A stretch of DNA of 64,000 bases from Candidatus Brachythrix odensensis (lineage in GTDB: Bacteria > Chloroflexota > Anaerolineae > J036 > Brachytrichaceae), in contig JADKDT010000002.1 in NCBI GenBank assembly GCA_016714465.1, positions 485,458 through 549,457 of the forward strand, given 5' to 3'. Under the pieces are notes generated by a model that saw only the letters and a program-made list of their open reading frames with translations, searched no databases and was not told the origin of the DNA. Below, in pieces: positions 39,210 through 47,172 of this stretch (positions within the stretch are counted from its first letter, which is position 1; each line of letters opens with the position of its first letter). Made by a program: the position numbers and the translations under genes.

Positions 39210-41021
39210 ATGCGATCTTCGTTCCGCGCAACCCTCATTGCCGCTCTTGTCAGCGCGTGGCTGGCCGTCGGTGGATCGCGCCTCGAAGCAGCCAGTCCGG
39301 TTGACCTGGGTCCGCCGCCAACTGATCGCCCCGGCCAGACCCAGCCTGGCGCCGCCTTTCCCTTGGATGAGGATGTTCCGTTGTCTTTTCTGGATCGCTA
39401 TCCGAGGCCGGTGACCGGCCAGCTCGATCCGCGCTTTGTCCCGCCGGCCCGATTGCGCCCACAGAATCTGTCGGTCCCCAGCGCCGGCCTGCAAAACCCG
39501 CGGCTGGGCCTGAACTTCAGCAACTACGACGATCTGTATCCCGAAGCTCGGGCGGCCGGGGCCAGTCACGATCGCGTCACCTTCAGCATGTCGACAACCG
39601 AGCCGGAACCCGGACGATTCTTCTGGGCCGACTACGACAAACTCGTTGCCGCAGCGACGGCCCGCAACGTCCAGGTGCTCGGGGTGCTGGTCGAACCGGC
39701 CAACTGGGCGGGCGATGCGACCCAGCCGCATCCGGTCTGGTGGGTGCCGCGCGGGCTCGACCGGCCGTGGAACGACCCGGCCAACGTGTGGGCGAACTGG
39801 GTCGGCGCGACCGTCCGGCATTACCGGGGCAACGTGCGGGCGTGGGAAGTTTGGAACGAGCCCAACATCGAGTTCTGGGGCGGAACCGCCGCCCAGTTCG
39901 CGCGACTGCTCAAGGTCACCTATCAGGCCATCAAGGCCAATGATCCCGGCGCGACGGTGGTCTTTGGGGGGGTCTACAAGGCTAACAACTGGGGGCGGGT
40001 ACAGCAGATTCTGGCCGCCCTGAAGGCTGACCCGGAGGGCGCCCGCGCGAATTACTTCTTCGACGTGTTTGGCATTCACGTCTACGACGCCGGGATCTGC
40101 GAGCAGTTCGACTTAATCGGCGCGCTGAAGAAGAATGTTGACGAAATGACCAGCCCGCACCCGGTGTGGGTGACTGAGAGCGGGATCCGGGTGTGGCCGT
40201 CACCCAACCCGGGTTACGCCCTGCCCAACGAACATGCCTCCTTCCTGATCCAGAACTACGCCTACGCGCTGTACGCCGGGGCGCAGCGCTACTACTTTTG
40301 GCGGGCCAATGACGCCGGCGACACCGCCCAGCCGTGGGGGCTGTGGAGCGACGCCCGCCAGGTGCGACCGGCATTCACCGCCTTCCAGGTCGCGGCGACA
40401 AAGCTGCCCATCACCTACACGTGGGCGTTTCGCGAGTGGGCCAATAGCGGCGCGGTCAGCCGGATCACGTTCTATGGCACCCCTCTGGGCAAGGTGACCG
40501 TGCTCTGGAACGCCGGCGCTACCGCCCAGCGCTACGATCTCGGGGCGGCTCTGGCCGTCGCGACGGTGACCCGCCCGGATGGCAGCGTGGTCCAACGCAC
40601 CCAGACCAGCGGCGCCTGGGCGTTCGATCTGCCATCGGCGCCCAATTTCCGTTGGGCGAAGCCCGGCGGAGAATGCCAGGTCGCCAGCGAGCCGATCATC
40701 ATCACAGAGCGCGATACCACCCCGCCCACGACCCGGCTCGGGGCCACCCAGATCGGCTCGAACGTGGCCCGGCTCACCTGGCAGGGCTTCGATCCCAACG
40801 GACGCGGCGACGATGGCGTGTCGGGGATCTGGGCGTACGACGTGCAGATGCGAATCAACCGCGGGCCATGGACGACCCTGGCGGAGTGGCAGACCACGAC
40901 CTCGCTGCGGGTGCCGACCCGGGCTGGCAACACCTACACCTTCCGGGCGCGCGCGCGGGACCGGGCCGGCAATGAGCAGAGCTGGGCGAGCGCGCGGGTG
41001 GCCGTGCTCTTCGCCCGCTGA
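39210..41021 (+). CDS. Secreted clan-A glycoside-hydrolase-like protein with Fn3-like tail, copy 2
   Basis: 603 residues, tandem paralogue of the preceding gene (18 bp apart). Signal peptide about 1-28; catalytic region WEVWNEPN (Glu217) and VTESGIR (Glu323); shared stretches such as FWRANDAGDTAQPWGLW, RITFYGTPLG and FRARARDRAGNEQSW. It differs in a longer Pro-rich N-terminal spacer and lacks the FPIIRR-type tail, ending AVLFAR. Both copies keep both glutamates, so both are probably active, perhaps with different linkage preference. Ribosome site not seen; translation may be coupled. Confidence 0.78.
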   Translation: MRSSFRATLIAALVSAWLAVGGSRLEAASPVDLGPPPTDRPGQTQPGAAFPLDEDVPLSFLDRYPRPVTGQLDPRFVPPARLRPQNLSVPSAGLQNPRLGLNFSNYDDLYPEARAAGASHDRVTFSMSTTEPEPGRFFWADYDKLVAAATARNVQVLGVLVEPANWAGDATQPHPVWWVPRGLDRPWNDPANVWANWVGATVRHYRGNVRAWEVWNEPNIEFWGGTAAQFARLLKVTYQAIKANDPGATVVFGGVYKANNWGRVQQILAALKADPEGARANYFFDVFGIHVYDAGICEQFDLIGALKKNVDEMTSPHPVWVTESGIRVWPSPNPGYALPNEHASFLIQNYAYALYAGAQRYYFWRANDAGDTAQPWGLWSDARQVRPAFTAFQVAATKLPITYTWAFREWANSGAVSRITFYGTPLGKVTVLWNAGATAQRYDLGAALAVATVTRPDGSVVQRTQTSGAWAFDLPSAPNFRWAKPGGECQVASEPIIITERDTTPPTTRLGATQIGSNVARLTWQGFDPNGRGDDGVSGIWAYDVQMRINRGPWTTLAEWQTTTSLRVPTRAGNTYTFRARARDRAGNEQSWASARVAVLFAR

Positions 41022-41027
41022 GCGCCC

Positions 41028-43334
41028 ATGAGCCTCGACAACATCCTGCGTCTGTCGTACTGGACCGACAGCGCCGTCACCGCCCAGGCAGCCGGGCCGG
41101 CGATGTGGCTGGTCGCGCTGCTAGGATTGGCCATGGCCGTTGTGCCGCTGGCCGTGCCGACCTGGCGCAAGCCACAGATGTGGCCTCATGTCGCGGCCGG
41201 CGCGCTGGTCGCGGCGGTGGCGCTCGGACGCCTCTTCGCCATTCCGGTGCTGGGCTGGCGGCTGGGATGGTTGCTCGCCGGCCTGCTCTCTGGCGGCGCA
41301 ATGTTGATAAACGCAGCGCGGGCGGCCTGGCGCGACGGCGCGCTAGCCGACGCCGTGGCAGCGGCCGGGTTTGGCGAGCCGCGGCAGGCCGTCGTGTGGC
41401 GCTGGGATGTCGCCGGGCTGTGGACGCTCGCCCACGCCCTCGGGATGGCGATTTGCTTTGTCAGCATGCGCCTGCCAGCCGTCTACGGTTTTGCGGCGGT
41501 AGGGCTGGCGGCGGGCCTTGGAATCGCCGCCCGGGGCGGCCCGCGCGGACTGGCCGCGCTCGCCCCGTTCATCGCGGCCGAAGCGATGCTGGCGCTGCGC
41601 CTGGCGGCCGCGCTGGTGACAGGCACGACCAGCGGCGCAGCCCTGCCCCAGCCGTTCGAGTCGTTGTTGAACGCGCCCCTGGCGACCTGGGTAGCCTGCG
41701 GGCTTGCGCTCGCGGCGGCCTGGCGCATGTTTGCCCGCAGGTTTTCGTTGCCGTTCGCAAAGGCATCGGCCCTGGCCCTGATCGCCGCGAGCCTGGCCTG
41801 GGGTGGATGGCTGGGGGTCACCCTGGCGACCCGGGGTGTGACCGGCAGCGATCCGTATGCCTACGCCCAGATGGGGGTCGACCTGGCCCGGCGCGGGACG
41901 GTCACCCACGCCTTCCCCCTGATTCGCATAACGTATGAACTCGGGATTCCCTCCGAGCCGGTCACCCACATTGGGTATCGCGAACCGCAGGACATCCGGC
42001 GCGAGGCGCCGACGGTCTGGCCTCCGGGCTACGCGGTCTTCACCGGCGCGGCCTTCGCCCTGCTCGGCGAAGGCGGGTTGTATGCGGTCACACCCGCGTT
42101 GGCTGCGCTGGCCCTGGTCCTGGTCGGGCTATTGGCCTTTCAGGTGACGGGCGGCGGCCCGCGCGGCTGGGCGGCGACCGCTCTGGCGGTCGCGTTGACG
42201 GCAACGTCGTATCAGCAGGTGGAGTGGCAGCTCATCCCCATGGCCGACATTGCCTCGCAGGCGCTGTCGATCGGGGCGTTGCTGCTGGCGCTCGTCACGC
42301 CGCGGCGCGGGCGGCGCTGGCTGGCCCTGGCGGCGGGCGCCCTGATCGGGTTCGCCTTTGACGTGCGCTACACCCAGGTCCTCATCGCGCCGGCGATTGC
42401 GTTGGGGTTGTGGCTGGCGCCCGATGCGCTGCGCCGCGAGCGGCTGATCCGGGTCGGGCTGGCCGCGGTCGGCGCGCTATGCGCGGCGCTGCCGGTCCTG
42501 GCCTATCACGCCTGGGCGTTTGGCGGGCCGTTCACCACCGGGTCGGACGAGTTGCAGCATTTCTCGCTGGCCGGCGTGCCCGGCATGCTGGCGCGAACCC
42601 TGATCGAATTGGGCTGGTATCGCGAATTTGGGCTGATCGCGCCGCTGATGGCGCTTGGGGCGTGGGCACTTGCCCGAGCACGGGGGCGGCTGCTGGCGGT
42701 TCTGGCCACCTTCACGCTGCCCGTCTTCGTCTTCCACCTGGCCTACGCCTATCTGCGCCAGCGCGATCTGCTCGCGGTCTTCCCGATCGGGACCATCCTG
42801 GCGGCGTATGGGGCGGTCCGATTGATCGAAGCGATTCTGACGCACAGTCGGGACACACCCGCGATCACAGCCCGGCGCGGGTGGGCGGTATTTGGCGCCG
42901 TGTTCTTCCTGGCCTTCGGCCTGGGCTATCGCAGCATCGAGACCTTCCAACTCCCAATCACGCGCGGGTTCAGCGCCTTTGGCTACCTGGTCGGCGCGCA
43001 ACGGGCTTCATTCGAGACGCTCGAGGCCCTGACCCCGTCCGAGGCCGTCATCGCCTGCTCGCTGAACAGCGGAGCGATCGATCTGTACACCGGCAGGCTG
43101 ACCTTCCGGCCGGCGACATGGACATCGGATGAGCTTTTGAGATTTGTCGACGCGCTGCGGGCCGAGGGAAAACCGGTGTATGCCATCGACGAGAGCAACG
43201 AACTGCAGGCCAGCCTGGCCGCCTTGCGCGGGCGGTATACGTTGACCCAGGTCGGGGCCATCGACGTGCCGTATTACTTCATGCCCGGCGGCGGGAGCGA
43301 GAACCGGCGCGTGCCAGTGTTTCGGGTGGAATAG
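41028..43334 (+). CDS. GT39/PMT-like polytopic glycosyltransferase
   Basis: 768 residues with about 14-16 membrane segments. The first lumenal loop motif after the N-terminal helices, TGSDPYAYAQMGVDLARRG (about 277-295), holds the Asp typical of PMT/ArnT-like enzymes using a polyprenyl-phosphate sugar; WPPGYAVFTGAAF follows. A soluble C-terminal tail (from about 655) is outside. N-terminal 200 residues add extra membrane segments. It starts 6 bp after the glycosidase gene and probably shares its transcript, suggesting synthesis or modification of a surface glycan. Acceptor unknown. Confidence 0.75.
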   Translation: MSLDNILRLSYWTDSAVTAQAAGPAMWLVALLGLAMAVVPLAVPTWRKPQMWPHVAAGALVAAVALGRLFAIPVLGWRLGWLLAGLLSGGAMLINAARAAWRDGALADAVAAAGFGEPRQAVVWRWDVAGLWTLAHALGMAICFVSMRLPAVYGFAAVGLAAGLGIAARGGPRGLAALAPFIAAEAMLALRLAAALVTGTTSGAALPQPFESLLNAPLATWVACGLALAAAWRMFARRFSLPFAKASALALIAASLAWGGWLGVTLATRGVTGSDPYAYAQMGVDLARRGTVTHAFPLIRITYELGIPSEPVTHIGYREPQDIRREAPTVWPPGYAVFTGAAFALLGEGGLYAVTPALAALALVLVGLLAFQVTGGGPRGWAATALAVALTATSYQQVEWQLIPMADIASQALSIGALLLALVTPRRGRRWLALAAGALIGFAFDVRYTQVLIAPAIALGLWLAPDALRRERLIRVGLAAVGALCAALPVLAYHAWAFGGPFTTGSDELQHFSLAGVPGMLARTLIELGWYREFGLIAPLMALGAWALARARGRLLAVLATFTLPVFVFHLAYAYLRQRDLLAVFPIGTILAAYGAVRLIEAILTHSRDTPAITARRGWAVFGAVFFLAFGLGYRSIETFQLPITRGFSAFGYLVGAQRASFETLEALTPSEAVIACSLNSGAIDLYTGRLTFRPATWTSDELLRFVDALRAEGKPVYAIDESNELQASLAALRGRYTLTQVGAIDVPYYFMPGGGSENRRVPVFRVE

Positions 43335-43507
43335 ACGCGTCGCGGTCGCGAATGGGAGCGCGGGCATCTTGCCCGCGCGATCCAGGGGGAACACGGAGAC
43401 ACGGCGGTAGTTGGCCGCGACCGCGCGGGCGAGGCGCCCGCGCTCCAACGCACGGCGTCAGGAAAGTGTCAGGCAAGATCGCCCTGGGTCGGGCGTACCA
43501 TGGGCCC
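43335..43507. repeat. GGAGCGCGGGCATCTTGCCC element
   Basis: Left unit 43355-43379 and right unit ending GCCCGCGCTCC (43437-43447) can pair at long range and each forms its own small hairpin. Same family as the copies at 36866-37310. The remainder of the gap shows nothing else. Confidence 0.7.
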
Positions 43508-44032
43508 ATGACCCGCGACGACGTGCTCCGGCCAATCTATGCGCTTCTGCGCCGTTTCTGGCTGCCGCCCTGGCTGTTCTGGCGCGCGGCCCTGAGCGTC
43601 AACACCCACTTCTTGATGGGGGTGGTCGGCGTGATCCAAAACAACGAGGGCGAAGTGCTGATCTTCTCCCACACCTACCGCAAGTCGCCCTGGGGGCTGC
43701 CGGGCGGCTGGCTCAAGGGCGGCGAGACGCCGCTGGAGGGCCTCGAGCGCGAGATCCGGGAGGAGTCCGGATTGCGGATCAAGGCCGAGCGCATCGCTCT
43801 GGTTGGCGTCACTCGCGACCGGCCCAAGATCGAGTTCGTCGTGCTGGCCAGCCTCGAAGGCGGCGAGTTTGCGCCCAGCGGTGAGGTCTCAGCCATGCAA
43901 TGGCGCGCGCCGAAGCGCATGCCCCCGATGCCGCGCATTCAGGTGCGCATCCTCGATCTCGTGCGCAAGCTCGCCCCCGGCGCGAGCGGGGTGTATGACA
44001 CGATCTGGATCGGCGAAGGCCTGGCCGAATAG
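43508..44032 (+). CDS. NUDIX hydrolase
   Basis: 174 residues from ATG 43508. Nudix box GGWLKGGETPLEGLEREIRE then ESGL (about 63-87), complete with the REUxEE pattern. An N-terminal extension of about 35 residues (WLPPWLFWRAALSVNTHF) is hydrophobic. Metal-dependent hydrolysis of a nucleotide derivative is expected; the substrate is not clear. It is 14 bp upstream of a GT2 gene, so a link to nucleotide-sugar metabolism is possible. Different subfamily from the NUDIX at 8927. Confidence 0.85.
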   Translation: MTRDDVLRPIYALLRRFWLPPWLFWRAALSVNTHFLMGVVGVIQNNEGEVLIFSHTYRKSPWGLPGGWLKGGETPLEGLEREIREESGLRIKAERIALVGVTRDRPKIEFVVLASLEGGEFAPSGEVSAMQWRAPKRMPPMPRIQVRILDLVRKLAPGASGVYDTIWIGEGLAE

Positions 44033-44046
44033 AATCGACACTCTAC

Positions 44047-44946
44047 ATGCCAAGCCTCGACCTCTACGTCGTCGTCCTGAACTACAACACCCGCGAGCTA
44101 TTGCGGGCCTGCCTCGACTCGCTCCGCCGCCAGACCGGCCTGGCGTTTGAGACCTGTGTCGTCGATAACGCTTCGAGCGACGAAAGCGCCGATATGGTGG
44201 CCGGGCTCTTTCCGGAAGTCCGCCTGGTCCGCAGCCCGAGCAACGCCGGGTTCTCGGCGGGGAACAACCTCGGGCTGGCCGCGGCGGGCTGGCCCAAGAA
44301 CGGTAACGCCCGTTATGCGATGCTGCTGAATCCGGACACGGTCGTGCCCGACGGGGCGCTCGCGGCGATGGTGACGTATGCCGACGCCCACCCGGACGTG
44401 GGCGTGGTAGGCCCGCGCCTGCTCCTGCTGGACGGGACGCTCGACAAGGCCTGCCGGCGCGGCTTCCCTACCCCGGAGGCCGCCTTCTACCGCTTCAGCG
44501 GGCTGAGCAAACTTTTCCCCCGCAGCCCGCGCTTTGGGCGCTACAACATGACCTTCGCTCCGGAGGACCAAGAGCTCGAAGTGGATTCCGTCGTGGGCGC
44601 GTGCATGCTGGTCCGGGCCGAGGCGCTCCAAAAAGTCGGGCTGATGGACGAGCGCTTCTTCATGTATGGCGAGGACCTGGACTGGTGTCTGCGGATCAAG
44701 CAGGCCGGGTATCGGGTCATGTATGTCCCATCGGTGATCGTCCACCACGTCAAGCGGGCGGCCAGCCGGCGCAGCCCGAAAGCCCATTACGAGTTTCAGC
44801 GGGCGATGTGGCTGTTTTACCAGAAGCACTATGCCGCGACGACGAATTGGGCGTTGGACAAACTGGTCCGGCTGGGGCTGATGGTACGCGGCGGGCGGCG
44901 GCTCGCCTCTGAAATCATGGGCGGCGGCGCACCTACAGCCGGCTGA
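44047..44946 (+). CDS. Family 2 glycosyltransferase (rhamnosyltransferase-like)
   Basis: 299 residues, GT-A fold. LYVVVLNYNTRELLRACLDSL, VVDNASSDES (nucleotide-binding), NAGFSAGNNLGL, LLNPDTVV (the DxD-like Asp), and EDLDWCLRIKQAGYRVMYVP near the C-terminus are typical of the WbbL/dTDP-rhamnosyltransferase-type GT2. Cytoplasmic, transferring a sugar to a lipid-linked polymer. A TAGAAT box ends 11 nt before the ATG; no ribosome site is seen. Closes the glycan cluster that begins at 37374. Confidence 0.88.
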   Translation: MPSLDLYVVVLNYNTRELLRACLDSLRRQTGLAFETCVVDNASSDESADMVAGLFPEVRLVRSPSNAGFSAGNNLGLAAAGWPKNGNARYAMLLNPDTVVPDGALAAMVTYADAHPDVGVVGPRLLLLDGTLDKACRRGFPTPEAAFYRFSGLSKLFPRSPRFGRYNMTFAPEDQELEVDSVVGACMLVRAEALQKVGLMDERFFMYGEDLDWCLRIKQAGYRVMYVPSVIVHHVKRAASRRSPKAHYEFQRAMWLFYQKHYAATTNWALDKLVRLGLMVRGGRRLASEIMGGGAPTAG

Positions 44947-44980
44947 GTGACGGGAACCCGCATGGCGTTGATCTGTTTTT

Positions 44981-45045
44981 CACCACAAAGGCACAAAGAC
45001 ACAAAGGACTGTATGAATGCTTTGTGCCTTTGTGTCTTTGTGGTG
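44981..45045. repeat. CACCACAAAGGCACAAAG inverted repeat
   Basis: Left arm from 44981 (CACCACAAAGGCACAAAGAC) and right arm to 45045 (CTTTGTGCCTTTGTGTCTTT then GTGGTG) are nearly complementary. The first 22 bases equal those at 17601-17622, so this is a dispersed element. Confidence 0.85.
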
Positions 45046-45087
45046 AAGACCAAGCGCCGTCGCCGGGCAGTCCGAGGCATGTAGACA

Positions 45088-46806
45088 ATGTCAAATTGGG
45101 TGATCGCGCCGCGCGCGCCGCGGGAATTCATCGATGCGCTCAAGGCGGCGGGCATCGACCCGCTCGCCGCGCAGACGATGCACGCGCGCGGGGTGCGTAC
45201 GCTCGAGGAGGCCCAGGCCTTTCTCGACCCGACCAAGACCGCCCGGCCGGTCGACATTTTTGGGCTGGTGGATCTGCGCGCAGCGGTAACCCGCATCCTG
45301 GCCGCCATCGATGGCGGTGAGCCCATCGTGGTGTATGGCGACTACGACTGCGACGGGGTTACGGCTTGCGCCCTGATGCACCACACCCTGGCCGCCCTGG
45401 AGGCGTCCTTTCGGATCTATATCCCCAACCGCTTCGAGGAAGGCTATGGCCTGAACGCCAAGGCCCTCGAGACACTTCAAGCGGAAGGCGCGAAGCTGGT
45501 GATCACCGTCGACTGCGGCATCCGGGCCATACGCGAAGCCGCCCGGGCGCGCGCACTCGGGCTCGACCTCATCATCACCGATCACCACGAGCTGGAAGGC
45601 GAGGCGATCCCCGACGCGCTGGCGGTTGTGAATCCGAAGCGCGGCGGCGCGTATACGTTTGACAAGCTGGCGGGGGTCGGGGTCGCCTTTCGGCTGGCCC
45701 AGGGGCTGTTGCGCGAGGCGCGCATCCGGGGCAAGACGCCGGCCCTCAAGGAGAGCGCCCTGCTCGACCTGGTCGCGATCGGGACAGTCGCCGATGTGGT
45801 CCCGCTCGAGGGTGAGAACCGAGCCCTTGTCCGGGCTGGGCTCGATCTGATCAACAAGGGTGCCCGTGTCGGGGTCGCCGCCCTGATGCAGGCCGCCCGG
45901 GTGACCCCGGGCAAGGTCGATGCCCAGACGATCGGCTTCACGCTTGGACCGCGGCTCAATGCGGCCGGCCGGCTGGATACCGCCCAGGCCGCTTACGAAC
46001 TGCTGACGACGGCCGATCCGGTCTGGGCCCAGGAGCTCGCGGCGGCGCTCAACCATAAGAATGAGCAGCGCCAGCACGTGACCGCCGAGACCGCGAGGAA
46101 TGCGGCTGAGATCGCGCTGGACGCGCCCCTGATGTTTGCGGCCGGGGTGGGCTACAACGCCGGGGTGATCGGGTTGGCCGCCGCTCGGCTGGTCGAGAAG
46201 TTCTATCGCCCGAGCGTCGTCGTCACCCTGAGCGAGGGCGAGGCGCGCGGCTCGTGCCGGAGCGTGCCCGGGTTTGACATCACGGCCGCCCTCGACCAGT
46301 GCCGCGATCTGCTCAGCCGGCATGGCGGGCACGCCGCGGCGGCCGGCTTCACAACGACCCCGGACAAACTTGACGCGCTGCGCGAGCGGTTGCAGGCCAT
46401 CGCGGGCGCGCAGCAGCCCGAAGGCGGATGGCAGCGGGTGATTCGGGCCGATGCCGAACTGGAACTGTCGGGGTTGTCGTGGAAGACCCTCGAGCAACTC
46501 CGCCAACTCGAGCCGCATGGGGCCGGCAACCCGCGCCCGGTCCTGGTGGCCAGAGCGGCCAGGGTGTTTGGCGCAGGGCGAATGGGCCGCGGCGCAGAGG
46601 GCGAGGCCCCGCCCCATCTCAAGCTACGGCTGCACGACAAGCGCGAGGCGGCCTGGGAGGCGGTGGGCTGGCGGATGGGCGATCGGGCCGGCGAGGCCGC
46701 GGTCGGGACGGCGATTGACCTGGCCTTCCAACTCGAGGTCAACGAGTGGAACGGCGAGAAGCGGATGCAGCTCGTGCTACAGGATTTCCGGGCAGCTGAG
46801 GCGTAG
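45088..46806 (+). CDS. recJ: Single-stranded-DNA-specific 5'-3' exonuclease
   Basis: 572 residues, normal length. Degrades ssDNA 5' to 3' in recombination and mismatch repair. DHH motifs: VVYGDYDCDGVTACALMHH, VDCGIRAI, LIITDHHELEGE, and LNAAGRLDTA in the DHHA1-linked region; C-terminal OB domain with the QLEPHGAGNPRPVL motif. It lies upstream of mutL, separated by the repeat-filled gap. Start ATG 45088 is adjacent to the CACCACAAAGGC element. Confidence 0.95.
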   Translation: MSNWVIAPRAPREFIDALKAAGIDPLAAQTMHARGVRTLEEAQAFLDPTKTARPVDIFGLVDLRAAVTRILAAIDGGEPIVVYGDYDCDGVTACALMHHTLAALEASFRIYIPNRFEEGYGLNAKALETLQAEGAKLVITVDCGIRAIREAARARALGLDLIITDHHELEGEAIPDALAVVNPKRGGAYTFDKLAGVGVAFRLAQGLLREARIRGKTPALKESALLDLVAIGTVADVVPLEGENRALVRAGLDLINKGARVGVAALMQAARVTPGKVDAQTIGFTLGPRLNAAGRLDTAQAAYELLTTADPVWAQELAAALNHKNEQRQHVTAETARNAAEIALDAPLMFAAGVGYNAGVIGLAAARLVEKFYRPSVVVTLSEGEARGSCRSVPGFDITAALDQCRDLLSRHGGHAAAAGFTTTPDKLDALRERLQAIAGAQQPEGGWQRVIRADAELELSGLSWKTLEQLRQLEPHGAGNPRPVLVARAARVFGAGRMGRGAEGEAPPHLKLRLHDKREAAWEAVGWRMGDRAGEAAVGTAIDLAFQLEVNEWNGEKRMQLVLQDFRAAEA

Positions 46807-47157
46807 CGATCCGCTGGCCACAGATTCTCTTCTTATGTCGGCGAGAATCTGGAATCTGCGGATCCTGAGCGGACCCGGAGGTCAGGACGGACCTTGCTTT
46901 CCGCAGATTACGCAGATTTCCGCAGATTCCTTTCCCGTACCAATCTGCGGAAATCTGCGTAATCTGCGGATAGATCCCTGACATAGCCCGACGGACCCGG
47001 AGAGGTCAGGACGGATCCTTGCTTCTCTCTGTCCGCAGATTCACGCAGATTTCCGCAGATTCTTTTTCCTGACCAATCTGCGCGAATCTGCGTTAATCTG
47101 CGGATAGATCCTTGAGGAAATCCGGCGGAAACCGAGAGGTCGGTATGTGCATCAGCA
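46807..47157. repeat. TCCGCAGATT inverted-repeat elements, three copies
   Basis: A partial copy (46820-46862), a copy with perfect 29-bp arms (46900-46928 with 46942-46970), and a copy with 30-bp arms and a few mismatches (47032-47061 with 47075-47104). Spacer sequences between copies (GGACCCGGAG, GGTCAGGACGGA) are also repeated, so larger units were duplicated. No gene seen. Confidence 0.85.
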
Positions 47158-47163
47158 TAGAAT
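47158..47163 (+). promoter_or_regulatory. -10 box TAGAAT 9 nt before mutL
   Basis: TAGAAT ends 9 nt before the ATG at 47173; no Shine-Dalgarno sequence. Near-leaderless arrangement. Confidence 0.45.
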
Positions 47164-47172
47164 GCGCAGCAC

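Noticed and set aside
38361..40079. 572-codon open frame antisense to both tandem glycosidases
   Set aside because: It spans two real genes on the other strand and shows internal similarity only because those genes are duplicated.
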